Positions 32,621 to 40,622 of a stretch of DNA of 64,000 nt are shown in pieces. Location: positions 434,001 to 498,000 of the forward strand of contig NZ_CP036287.1 in the NCBI RefSeq assembly GCF_007748095.1, in the 5' to 3' direction. Below the pieces are notes generated by a model that worked only from the letters and a program-made list of their open reading frames with translations, had not been told where the DNA came from and made no database searches. The DNA is from Engelhardtia mirabilis. GTDB taxonomy: Bacteria; Planctomycetota; UBA1135; GCA-002686595. A program made the position numbers and the translations under genes. How positions within the stretch are numbered: the stretch's first letter is position 1; each line of letters opens with the position of its first letter.

Positions 32621-32870
32621 TCACTCACTCTTCATCGGCGCCAGGTCCCAGGGTATCGCGAGTTCCCGGTCGCTCAGCCGCAAGACCTTCTCCGTCGCTC
32701 GAGGGCCGGCACGAGTTCGGGCGCGCATTGGATCTCGTCCAGGACCAGCGGCATGGAGTGCCGGTCGAGAAGGAGTTCGGGCTCGGCGCGCGCGTTCTCG
32801 ACGTCGACCGCAGGATCGAAGACGACCTTGCACGTCGAGCGCCCGCTGCACCTCATGGCCGCCCTCGACC
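32621..32870 (-). pseudogene. AAA_14/DUF4143 ATPase remnant with an internal deletion
   Basis: About 50 codons encode the Walker B part of an AAA_14 ATPase (VVFDPAVDVENARAEPELLL, then MPLVLDEIQCAPELVPAL). In another frame this is followed at once by a tail (KVLRLSDRELAIPWDLAPM) like the extreme C-terminus of the same family. The rest of the gene, including Walker A and DUF4143, is missing. It lies next to an integrase fragment. Confidence 0.55.
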
Positions 32871-32933
32871 TCTCCGTCGACGATCGTCCGCCGTCGCCTC
32901 TTGCGGGCCCCCGGGAAGGCTGGCGTCGCCAGC

Positions 32934-33038
32934 CAGCGCAGCTTGCGCCCGTCGACCACCCTTTGCTCCTTCGCCTCGGCCACGTGCGTCACGCGTCCCG
33001 CGCGGTCGCGGGTGGGGAAGACCCAACCGCAGTCGTCC
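32934..33038 (-). pseudogene. Tyrosine integrase fragment
   Basis: These 105 bp match 34510-34614 of the intact integrase gene at roughly 92% identity and encode the same stretch (GWVFPTRDRAGRVTHVAEAK, then EQRVVDGRKLRWL). The catalytic residues are missing on both sides. The fragment joins directly to tRNA-Arg-derived repeats at 33034, as expected for debris of a former element at this site. Confidence 0.75.
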
Positions 33039-33087
33039 TGCTGAGCTACGGGCGCTCGGCCGTCCTGCTGAGCTACGGGCGCTCGGC
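33034..33087. repeat. Two tandem 27-bp copies of the tRNA-Arg 5' end (att-like)
   Basis: The unit CGTCCTGCTGAGCTACGGGC plus GCTCGGC occurs at 33034-33060 and 33061-33087 without change. Its core of 24 bp is identical to 31391-31414, which is the first 20 nt of tRNA-Arg(CCT) plus 4 bp upstream. Together with the adjoining integrase fragment this looks like leftover attachment sites. Confidence 0.8.
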
Positions 33088-33503
33088 CCGCGAGGTTACC
33101 TGATCGGCCTGCTATCGGGGAGCGTGGGGGGGAGTGGGCGGGGCAGTTCCTGGGCCTCGGGGGCGAAGGCTGGATGATCGTGTCGAGTGGGCTGGCCGGG
33201 GTCCGGTGGTGCGAGCTCTCGAGTCCCTCGATCCGGTCCTGAACCGAGCGCGGTGGTGGCTGCCGCCGCGGAGGTGGATGGTTCGGTCGTGGCTCGAAGC
33301 GGCGGGGCGGTGGGTCGGTTGCCAGGAGCAGGTCCTCGGCCGAGAAGCGTGCGGACGCCGCCCTCCGCGCTCCACCGCTTGATGGGGAGACTTCGAGGAC
33401 AGCGGCCTGGTACTCGGGTTCTCGAGGTCCCCTGACGGCGGTGTGAGGGCGGCATCCTCGGCCTGGGCGGCGACTCCGAGTGGCCGTTGTGTAGTCTGGT
33501 GGC

Positions 33504-33812
33504 GTGATCGATCTGCTCAGCAAGAGGCTCGAAGAGGTTCGCGCGCTCTGTCGGCGCCACCGGCTCAGGCGTCTCGACCTGTTCGGTTCCGCGGCGACGG
33601 GGCGTTTTGACCCTGCCTCCAGCGACCTCGACTTCATCGTGGAGTTCGAGGACGAAGATCCGGTTGCTCGGGCCGATGCCTTCTTCGGCCTCTTGGCCGA
33701 TCTCGAGGATCTCTTCGAGCGGCGTATCGACCTGGTGGTGGAATCGGCGGTGACCAATCCCTACCTCCGTGACGAGATCGACGAGACCCGCCAGCCGCTG
33801 TTTGCTGCCTGA
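33504..33812 (+). CDS. mntA: MntA-type minimal nucleotidyltransferase antitoxin
   Basis: A 102-aa MNT-domain protein from a GTG start. The active-site motif is LFGSAATGRFDPASSDLDFI, i.e. GS-x10-DxD, with all residues present; RIDLVVESAVTNPYLRDEI is the typical C-terminal part. MntA enzymes inactivate HepT toxins by adding AMP to a tyrosine near the ribonuclease site. It lies 8 bp before the hepT reading frame, the standard order. Confidence 0.88.
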   Translation: MIDLLSKRLEEVRALCRRHRLRRLDLFGSAATGRFDPASSDLDFIVEFEDEDPVARADAFFGLLADLEDLFERRIDLVVESAVTNPYLRDEIDETRQPLFAA

Positions 33813-33820
33813 GGTCGCCG

Positions 33821-34165
33821 ATGGACCGAAGAGCGAGCAAGTACCTGCACGACGTGCGATCAGCGGCACAGCGGGCACTGAGTTTCACTGCCGAATGATC
33901 GCTCGAGGACTACTTGGCGGACGCGATGATGCGCTCTGCTGTTGAGCGGCAGCTCGAGATCATCGGCGAGGCGCTCAACCAGCTCCGCAAGCACGACGAC
34001 TCGATCTCGGCCGAGATCACGGACCACCGGCGGATCGTTGCGTTCCGGAACATCCTGATCCACGGGTACGCGGAAGTTGATGATCGGGTGGTCTGGGGCG
34101 TGGTTTCGACGAACCTCGAACGGCTGGTAGCGGAAGTCGACGCGCTGCTCGCGCAAAGCATGTAA
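33821..34165 (+). pseudogene. hepT: HepT-like HEPN ribonuclease toxin with in-frame stop
   Basis: From the ATG at 33821 the frame reads MDRRASKYLHDVRSAAQRAL and then meets TGA at 33896-33898, where family members continue in the same frame (SLEDYLADAMMRSAVERQLE). The rest is intact, including the HEPN motif R-N-I-L-I-H in AFRNILIHGYAEVDDRVVW. A single CGA-to-TGA change could explain it. Restart from a TTG or GTG near 33911 would give a ~84-aa protein lacking the first helix. Most likely an inactivated toxin beside a live antitoxin. Confidence 0.8.
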
Positions 34166-34301
34166 GCGGTGCAGCGCTTGGCGTATGGCTGCTCTCGTGC
34201 TTGTCGGCGTGTCAGCCGCGAGAGCCCGAGCTGCTGCGCTCGTGGTTCGCAGGCTATGAGCGGTGGCCGACGGGCCGCCGCCGCAGACGCTGCGAGGTCT
34301 C

Positions 34302-35237
34302 CTACACGCCCGCCCGCTCCACCAAGAACCCCGCCACCCGCTCCACCTCACCCCGCAGGTGCCCGACCGACGGCCGGATGTAGCCCGCCGTCACATCCCC
34401 GCCGCCGGGCAGGGCGTGGTTCATCAGGGCCTTCAGGTCCAGCGGGTGCGTCCCGCACTCATGCGCGGCGGTGGCGAAGGTGTCGCGCAGGCGGTGGGGC
34501 GAGGGCAGCCAGCGCACCTTGCGCCCGTCGACCACCCTCTGCTCCTTCGCCTCGGCCACGTGCGTCACCCGGCCCGCGTGGTCGCGGGTGGGGAAGACCC
34601 AGCCGTCGTCGTCCTCGCCGAGGAAGGTCCCGTTGCGAGCGCGCCGCCGTGCCAGGAGCACCTCGACCGCCGACGCCACGGGCACGGTGAACGCTCGATC
34701 CTCGCCGCCCTTGGGCCGCGGCCGGTGGAGCGTTGCGCCCTCCGCAGTCCAGGCCACGTCCTCCCAACGCACCGTGCGCGCGTCCAGGCTGCGCAGACCG
34801 GTCAGCAGCAGGAACCACTGCAGGTCCCGCCGCACCTCGTTCCCGAGCCCGGCCACCCGCGTCGCCCAGGCCGGCAACTCCTCCCACGGCACCGGCTCGC
34901 GTCGCCGTCGAACGCGATTGAACGTCACGGCGATGACGGGATTGACGGCCGGCAGTCCCTCGCAGCGCCGCGCCGCCGTGTTCCAGACCGCCCGCAGCTG
35001 CTGCATGACGCGGTTGGCCAGGTACGGCCCGCTACCCCCGGTCAAGAGCTCGTGCCGCTCGGCCACCTCCATGCGCCGCAGCCCGTCGAGCCGGCGCCCG
35101 AGCCAGTCCCCCAGGTGCAGGCGCAGCTCCCCCTCGAGCGTCTCGAGCGAGCGCGCACTGCACCCCTTGGCACGCATCGCGCGCAGGTGCCACCCCACGG
35201 CCTCGCCGAGGGTCGGTGCGGGATCGGCGGCGTTCAC
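34302..35237 (-). CDS. Tyrosine recombinase (integrase)
   Basis: A 311-aa phage-type integrase. The N-terminal SAM-like DNA-binding domain covers ~1-100 (LETLEGELRLHLGDWLG). The catalytic domain has the first Arg in LLTGLRSLDARTVRW (~149), HRLRDTFATAA (~250), NHALPGGGDVT (~270) and the nucleophile Tyr in AGYIRPS (~283). All five active residues appear present. It probably mobilised an element into the nearby tRNA-Arg: a piece of a near-identical gene adjoins tRNA-derived repeats at 33 kb. Confidence 0.9.
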   Translation of the reverse strand: MNAADPAPTLGEAVGWHLRAMRAKGCSARSLETLEGELRLHLGDWLGRRLDGLRRMEVAERHELLTGGSGPYLANRVMQQLRAVWNTAARRCEGLPAVNPVIAVTFNRVRRRREPVPWEELPAWATRVAGLGNEVRRDLQWFLLLTGLRSLDARTVRWEDVAWTAEGATLHRPRPKGGEDRAFTVPVASAVEVLLARRRARNGTFLGEDDDGWVFPTRDHAGRVTHVAEAKEQRVVDGRKVRWLPSPHRLRDTFATAAHECGTHPLDLKALMNHALPGGGDVTAGYIRPSVGHLRGEVERVAGFLVERAGV

Positions 35238-35318
35238 CGATGGGGGAGACGAACGGCGCTCGCGAGGGTTACAGCGAATCCTGTCCAGGCGACCTGAGTC
35301 CGGGCGACGAGGCCGCCC

Positions 35319-35505
35319 TCAGCCCCCCGGTGCGTCACCTCGAGGCCAGAGAGCTCCTTGCGCCAACGCCGCGCTGAAGCGCTCCAGCCCCCAAACCTCG
35401 ATCCCGGCCTCGGCCACCAAGTCCCCGTCACCAGGGTGCACCGCGTGTCGCCGCACCAACCGCGGCAGCTCCGCGAGTTGGCCGGGCGCGGGTTCCGGCG
35501 GTTGT
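35319..35505 (-). pseudogene. C-terminal fragment of a DUF4143-type ATPase
   Basis: About 60 codons read GQLAELPRLVRRHAVHPGDG, then IEVWGLERFSAALAQGALW and stop at 35319. This is the end of AAA_14/DUF4143 ATPases (LAGLRAIAELP...vwpl..F...L). A related fragment is at 37560-37817, and part of the front of such a gene is at 32.7 kb. No start, Walker A or DUF4143 core is left here. Confidence 0.55.
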
Positions 35506-35545
35506 TGAGGCTCCGCTCGGGATCAGGGGACTTCTTCAGCTCTAT

Positions 35546-35602
35546 CTTTGTCAGAAAGGTGGACTCATTTTTTGAGAAACTCGACTCGGATTTCTGAGAA
35601 AG
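35546..35602. promoter_or_regulatory. Inverted repeat, candidate operator for the 35647-37406 pair
   Basis: CTTTGTCAGAAA (35546-35557) is inverted as TTTCTGAGAAAG (35591-35602), 11 of 12 bases matching, in an AT-richer pocket ending 44 bp before the ATG at 35647. Type IV AbiE-like systems are autoregulated through such repeats, so this may be the binding site of the first gene product (inference). Confidence 0.45.
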
Positions 35603-35646
35603 AGCTAGGGTCTTGCTGAGCAAGATCCGACCCCGGCTCAGCCGCC

Positions 35647-36564
35647 ATGACCTCGAACGCCCCCGACCTCAAGCGCCTCGCCTCGCAGCTCGAGATGTAC
35701 TTCCCGGACCTGGGCGCACGGGTGGATCGTGGGGGCCTGTCGTTGCGCCACGGGTCGCAGACCGTCCGAATCCCCGCCGCCGACGTCGGCCGCTGGTCCA
35801 AAGCCGAGCGAGCCGTGCGACGCGAGGAAGGCCGCTCCTACGTCGACCTCCGGTCCGGCGAAGTGTTCGCGGTCGAGCCCGGTCTGGTGCTCCTGGTCCA
35901 GGTCGACCTCACCGAGGCTCGACTCACGCCATACCAGTGCGCCGTCTTGGCCGCTGTCGTCGAGTGCCGGGACTCTGGTTGGTTCGAGGAGTCGCTCGAC
36001 CGCTCTCAGGTCGAGCTTATCGAGGCGCTGCGTCTCGAGACAGGCATCGCGCTGACTGCCGTCGCGGCGAGCAACCTGCTGGCGGCCCTTCGTGCGCTGA
36101 AGATCCTCGGCCAGCACGGCCTCGATCGAGCCCAAGTCGTCGAAGCGATCGTGCGCGACTTCAGGCTTGCCGGCGTCGGGCGTGCAGCGCGCTATCCCTG
36201 GCCCCGCGGGGGGCTACGCCCGATCCTCGCGCCAGACCTGGCGGCGCGGGTTGTGGACGGCGTGTCGAAGGTGCTCATGGACGAGTCCGGCGCGATCGTC
36301 GAGCCACCCGACTACCTCGTCGCTCGCGAGGACGAGGGAGCGATCGAGGCGCTGCTCGGCAAGCCGGCAGGGACCACGGAGTCCGGGCCTATGGTCGAGC
36401 TGCGAGTCGCGACGCGCGTACCGCTCAACGTGCTCGCACCTCGCCGCGGACGACTGAGTTCCTTGCTCGGCCTCGCCGAGGGCGCGCGCAGAGACTCACC
36501 GGTGGCCCGCGAGGCCGCCCTCGAAGGCATCGAAGGATGGAGGAAGCGATGGAGATCGAGCTGA
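35647..36564 (+). CDS. Unknown protein, first gene of an AbiE-like pair
   Basis: A 305-aa protein with no signal or membrane helix. The front (LKRLASQLEMYFPDLGARVD) is mixed alpha/beta; a central helical part (TPYQCAVLAAVVECRDSGWF, then LTAVAASNLLAALRALKILG) looks like a winged-helix unit with a recognition helix, and the end is Arg-rich. I recognise no named family. The position before and overlapping an AbiEii-like nucleotidyltransferase, after an inverted repeat, suggests the role of an AbiEi-type antitoxin/repressor, but the sequence is not a clear AbiEi. Confidence 0.6.
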   Translation: MTSNAPDLKRLASQLEMYFPDLGARVDRGGLSLRHGSQTVRIPAADVGRWSKAERAVRREEGRSYVDLRSGEVFAVEPGLVLLVQVDLTEARLTPYQCAVLAAVVECRDSGWFEESLDRSQVELIEALRLETGIALTAVAASNLLAALRALKILGQHGLDRAQVVEAIVRDFRLAGVGRAARYPWPRGGLRPILAPDLAARVVDGVSKVLMDESGAIVEPPDYLVAREDEGAIEALLGKPAGTTESGPMVELRVATRVPLNVLAPRRGRLSSLLGLAEGARRDSPVAREAALEGIEGWRKRWRSS

Positions 36565-37406
36565 AGGGGGACGTGCCCTTGTTCGTCCACCTGGCCGAGG
36601 TCGCGTCCGCCGCACAGGAGCGCGACCTCACCCTCCACCTCGTCGGCGGAGCCGCGATGATCCTGTGGGCGGGCTCGCTCGGCACACGCCGCGAAATGAC
36701 GAAGGACCTCGACTGGGCCTTGGTCTCGGACGGGCTCGGCAACGAACGACGAACGATCGAGCTCGCGCAGGAGCTCCTCGGACTCATGGCGGTCCTCGGG
36801 TTCGAGCGTCCCGAGGGCTGGCGGCAGTCCCGATCGGGCCGCTTCCAATTCGTCCATGCCGACGACCCGATCGCGGTCGAGTTCCTGTGCGGTTCGCCGT
36901 CGGTGGGGCGTCAATCGCGCCGACCGCCGGCATGGGAGTTGGCCAAACTCGACGGCGGCCCTCCGCACTTCTATGCGGCTCGGACACCCTGGATCGAATT
37001 CATCGGCGAGTGGGTCGAGGTGCGCGTACTCGTCGGGAGTCGCGACGCGCTCGTTTCAATACCTGACCTGCCATCGCTCGCGCTCCTCAAGCTCAAGGCG
37101 GTTCGGGACAAGCAGGGCCGAATCGACGCGGAGAGGGACTCGGGCCGTCTCGAGTACGAGGAGAACCGACTCCGGCGACACGGTCACGACCTGGCCGATC
37201 TTGTCAGCTGGTGCCGGCGAGACGGCAGTTTCGCTCTGCTCGCGCGGCGAGTAGGTGAGCTCGACGAGATCGGTCGGACGGCGCTCGAAGCCGACAAGTG
37301 GTTCGGGCGCCGCAGCGAGATCGTCGAGCGACTGGAGCTCGAAGGGGTCGTGCGCGCTGGCCGTGAGTTAGCGTTCGCGGCAGGGCGAAGTGGAGATTCG
37401 GAGTGA
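36537..37406 (+). CDS. AbiEii-like nucleotidyltransferase
   Basis: A 289-aa protein starting MEEAMEIELKGD; the first ATG lies 28 bp inside the end of the upstream gene, with a second at 36549. The nucleotidyltransferase core is LTLHLVGGAAMILWAG followed by TKDLDWALV (the DxD-like element), with SIPDLPSLALLKLKAVRDKQ and an Arg/Lys-rich end. This matches the GG-x-A-x2-L and D-x-D pattern of DUF1814/AbiEii toxins, which are ~290 aa. Likely the effector of an abortive-infection or toxin-antitoxin pair. Confidence 0.75.
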   Translation: MEEAMEIELKGDVPLFVHLAEVASAAQERDLTLHLVGGAAMILWAGSLGTRREMTKDLDWALVSDGLGNERRTIELAQELLGLMAVLGFERPEGWRQSRSGRFQFVHADDPIAVEFLCGSPSVGRQSRRPPAWELAKLDGGPPHFYAARTPWIEFIGEWVEVRVLVGSRDALVSIPDLPSLALLKLKAVRDKQGRIDAERDSGRLEYEENRLRRHGHDLADLVSWCRRDGSFALLARRVGELDEIGRTALEADKWFGRRSEIVERLELEGVVRAGRELAFAAGRSGDSE

Positions 37407-37559
37407 GGAGGGCTCGCCGCTCGAATGTTTCCTTGCAATTGACCGCCGCGAATCCGCGATTCGTGCCGTGCTCGCCCGCCAGTGATACTGGTCTTCGCGA
37501 CGTCGAGGCGAGGCTGAACTACGCAGCTCACTCGGCTGAAGCGGACCCTCTGCGGGGAT
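37407..37559. other. Short spacer between the AbiE-like pair and ATPase debris
   Basis: No coherent reading frame is seen here. The adjoining stretch up to 38080 holds a DUF4143 fragment on the minus strand and the hipBA operators, but no intact gene. Confidence 0.4.
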
Positions 37560-37817
37560 TGGTGGCCCTGGTCGTTGTTGGCGCCACAGCGATCCATCCG
37601 CCAACGCCGCGCTGAAGCGCTCTAGCCCCATACCTCGATCCCGATCCTCGGTCACCAGCTCCCGCACGCCAGGGTGCGCGACCACCCGCCGCACGAACCG
37701 CGGAAGCTCGCAGATCGCCCGCAGCCCCGTGGGCTGGCCGGGATGGAACCGGTGCCGCGACTTGACCTCGATCGTGAGGAAGTCGTCGTCGCGGCGCAGG
37801 ACGAAGGCGGGGGTAGT
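37560..37817 (-). pseudogene. Second C-terminal fragment of a DUF4143-type ATPase
   Basis: The minus strand encodes FVLRRDDDFLTIEVKSRHRF, then GLRAICELPRFVRRVVAHPG and GMGLERFSAALADGSLW. FLTIEVKS is the hallmark nuclease-like end of DUF4143 proteins. It is similar to the remnant at 35319-35505 at DNA level too (both share CGCCGCGCTGAAGCGCT). No front half is present. Confidence 0.6.
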
Positions 37818-38014
37818 GCATCGCCTTTCTCGAGTCGTGATCACGCAGTGCAAGATCACGGCAGTGCCGTGGGGATGCACGAGGGGATCGGCCGGCGCGC
37901 CGTCGCTCCGAGTGGACTGGCGGGCCCCTCCTGGCACATTCACCGCGCAGATCGGTGGTGCCATCTCCGTTCTGCAAGCGGGCCCCTCTGCCGATGCCCA
38001 CCCTTCCGCAAAAA

Positions 38015-38061
38015 CCGGAACTTGCTCCATTCCGGATTCTGCGGAAGCGATGGAGTTCCGG
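38015..38061. promoter_or_regulatory. Two tandem palindromic operators upstream of the second hipBA
   Basis: CCGGAA-N9-TTCCGG at 38015-38035 and GCGGAA-N9-TTCCGG at 38041-38061 share the same arm and spacer length, 26 bp apart, ending 20 bp before the hipB ATG. This matches the multi-operator layout of HipB autorepression, although the arm sequence differs from E. coli. Confidence 0.6.
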
Positions 38062-38080
38062 GAAAGCCGGAATCGACGCC

Positions 38081-38353
38081 ATGCTGACCATCCCGAACCT
38101 AGAGGCCCTGGCCCAGGTCCTCCGCGACGCCCGCAAGCGCTGGACCCAGACCGAGCTCGCCCGCCGAGCCGGCTGCAGCAAGTCCATGATCAGCGAGCTC
38201 GAGACCGCAAAGGCTCGCATGCGCCTGGACCGCGTGCTCGACGTGATGGGGGCTCTCGACCTCCAGCTCCACGTCGACCAGCGTCCCCACCCGCGGGCCC
38301 CTGGGAGGAGTGAGGCCGTGGCTCGACGAAAGCGGCGCCGCCTCCGTGTGGCC
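38081..38353 (+). CDS. HipB-like HTH antitoxin, C-terminus altered
   Basis: MLTIPNLEALAQVLRDARKR starts an XRE-type HTH (WTQTELARRAGCSKSMISEL, then RLDRVLDVMGALDLQLHV). The frame runs without a stop into the HipA coding sequence at 38354. In another frame the segment before that ATG reads PWLDESGAASVWP and ends in TGA overlapping it (ATGA), the usual hipB-hipA junction. So a frameshift near 38310 has probably fused the two, or this is a natural fusion. Confidence 0.65.
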
Positions 38354-39626
38354 ATGAACGGCCTCTGGGTCGGCACGCCCGCCGAGGTCCAGAACCGCGC
38401 GCTGGAGTTCGCCTACGACGACTCCTGGCTCGCGAGCGCGGGACCCGTACCGCTGTCGCTCTCGATCCCGCTGGGCGACACCGCACGACGGGACGCCGTG
38501 GTCGAGCATGGGTTCGACAATCTGCTGCCCGACGACCGCTCGATGCGCGAGCGGATGCGATCCACGGTCGGTGCGGCTTCGACCCGCGCGGTCGACCTCT
38601 TGGCGGAGGTGGGGCGTGACTGCATCGGCGCGATCCAGCTCGTGGACGAGGACGAGACGGACGTGCCCGACGTGCGTCGCATCGACGCCGAGCCACTGTC
38701 CGACAGCCAGGTCGAGGCACTGCTCGCATCCCTGCCGCGCCGCACGCACGGCATGCTTCCTGACCGCAGTGACTTCCGCATCTCGGTCGCCGGCGCGCAG
38801 GGGAAGACCGCCCTCCTGCAGCGCGACGGCCGTTGGCACCTGCCCCTCGGCGCGACGCCGACGACCCACATCCTCAAACCCGCCATCGGACGCCTCCCGA
38901 GCGGTCTCTACCTGGCTGAAAGCGTCGAGGACGAGTGGCTGTGCTCGCGAGTCTTGCGCCCATGGACTGCCGGTGGCCGAATCGCGAATCGAGGACTTCG
39001 GCGAACGGCGGGCGCTCGTGGTCATGCGTTCCGACCGCGCGCCGTCCAAGGATGGATGTTGGATCGTCCGACAGCCCCAGGAGGACCTGCTGCAGGCCCT
39101 GGGCCTGCCGCGTGAGCAGAAGTACGAAGGGGACGGCGGCCCAGGAATCGCCGCCTGCGTCCAGCTGACACGCCGGACCACGGAGCCCGTCGAAGCGGCG
39201 GAGCGCTGCTTCACGACCCGGGTCGTCTTCTGGCTGCTCGCGGCGATCGACGGCCACGCCAAGAACCTCTCGCTCCACCTCTTCGCCCGTGGCCTCAGCT
39301 CGCCGACGCCGTCATCTCGGCCTGGCCATCCGTCGCGCGGCGCGACCTGCACGAGAAGGAGCTGAAGCTGGCGATGGCGGTCACCGGTGACAAGGACCGT
39401 CACTACCACTGGGCCGAGGTTCACCGACGCCACTGGCTCACGACGGCGCGCCGAGCACCTTTCGCCGAGGACCGTGCCGCCGAGCTCGTCGAGCGATGCC
39501 TCGCGCGCGGGCGCGAGGTCGCCGACGCGGTCGCCGTGGAGCTACCGCACCGGCTTCCCGGCCACCGTCGCGGAGCCGATCCTCGCAAGGCTGCGCGCCG
39601 CACCCGACCTGAGGCGATCGGGGTAG
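38354..39626 (+). pseudogene. HipA-family kinase, decayed by at least three frameshifts
   Basis: The first frame gives MNGLWVGTPAEVQNRALEFA and VAGAQGKTALL (the HipA loop), ending sensibly at CSRVLR near 38955. The sequence then continues in a second frame (GLPVAESRIEDFGERRALVV, later WLLAAIDGHAKNLSLHL with the catalytic Asp), in a third from about 39300 (AVISAWPSVARRDLHEKEL, TGDKDRHYHWAEVHRRHW), and in a fourth from about 39541 (GFPATVAEPILARL), stopping at 39626. The substrate-loop segment before AVISAWP looks deleted. No functional kinase can be made. Confidence 0.85.
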
Positions 39627-39920
39627 TAGGCATGATCCGATCGGCGGCTCGAGCGCAGGCCCTCCAGCCGTCCCCAGGGACGGCTGCGCCCCGGAGTCTT
39701 CCCGTCCGCCGTTGTCCAGGAATCACTTCGCTCACTTGCTGGGTCGAATGGTCCCCACGGCTCGATCCCGCTCCCGGCTCCAACACTTCGCCGAAGCGCC
39801 CCGATCGCCCAACTCGAACATCTTGCAACTTCGTAGACGAATCCGCTGGGCGGGTCGACAATCGCCAGCGGTTGTCATTCTCCGCGGTGCATCGCTACCG
39901 TCGAGACCCGTCGATTTCCC
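39627..39920. other. Intergenic, no gene recognised
   Basis: About 290 bp after the hipA pseudogene. This is the apparent right boundary of the defence island; I see no repeat matching the tRNA-derived sequence. Confidence 0.4.
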
Positions 39921-40622
39921 ATGACGTCGCCCCCTCCGTCAGGTCGATCAGAAGCTGCTGCGCCGGCATTCCAGCCGACTACCGACGCGTCGTGGGTCTG
40001 GGGGCTCGCACGGCGGAGTGCGGAAGAAGCGCTGGTTCGTCTGGCGGAGCACGATTCGCTTCACCTGCAGGCGGCGACGGCGGCGCGGCTCCGGACGACC
40101 TACTTCCTGCTCGATCCGGAACGGGTCTTTCGGCGCGCCTGCTCACGCATCGCGATCGCCGCGGCGGAGATGAACGGCGACATGCCGCCGGAAGAGACCC
40201 TCGCCGACTGGTTCCACGAGCGCATCGACGAGGCCACGGGTGACGTCCTGTTGAAGGACGCCCAGGCCCTGCGCGAGGGCCTCACCCACGACGAAGACCT
40301 CTCGCACTACGACTTCTTCGTGAAGGCCTGCTTCGTGGTGCCCGAGAACAGCCTCTTCGTCTCGGTCCAGTTCAACGGCCTGCCACTCGAGTGCCGCGAG
40401 ACCTTCTTTGCGCTCTTCATCGAGCACCGCACGATCGCCGAGGCCCTCGCGGCCGGCCTCGGGCCCGAGGATCGCCTGCGCCAGAATGCCCAGCGCGGCC
40501 TGGACGCTGCGGCCGGCATCAATCCCCGAGCCCCCAGCTGGCGCGAGGTGGCCGACGATACCATCGGGCCCTGGTGGGCCCAGGACGACGCCTTCGACGG
40601 CGTCCCGGAGGACTCCCGATGA
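39921..40622 (+). CDS. Hypothetical protein, first of a five-gene cluster
   Basis: A 233-aa soluble helical protein. The middle (VFRRACSRIAIAAAEMNGDM, then LADWFHERIDEATGDVLL) and the end (LECRETFFALFIEHRTIAEA) recall the spacing of sigma-70-like helices, with a possible region-4-like stretch at ~165-200, but no sigma motif is convincing. Its stop overlaps the next start (ATGA), so the two genes are coupled. No family assigned. Confidence 0.6.
   Translation: MTSPPPSGRSEAAAPAFQPTTDASWVWGLARRSAEEALVRLAEHDSLHLQAATAARLRTTYFLLDPERVFRRACSRIAIAAAEMNGDMPPEETLADWFHERIDEATGDVLLKDAQALREGLTHDEDLSHYDFFVKACFVVPENSLFVSVQFNGLPLECRETFFALFIEHRTIAEALAAGLGPEDRLRQNAQRGLDAAAGINPRAPSWREVADDTIGPWWAQDDAFDGVPEDSR

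Noticed and set aside
33034..33087. A second tRNA gene
   Set aside because: Only the first 20 nt of tRNA-Arg are present in each copy; no anticodon or T-arm follows, so it cannot fold as a tRNA.
38081..39115. A natural HipB-HipA fusion protein
   Set aside because: The frame leaves HipA similarity after 38955 and the rest of HipA continues in other frames, so decay explains the long frame better.
39921..40622. ECF sigma factor
   Set aside because: Helix spacing is suggestive, but region 2 and region 4 motifs are missing, so I left it as hypothetical.
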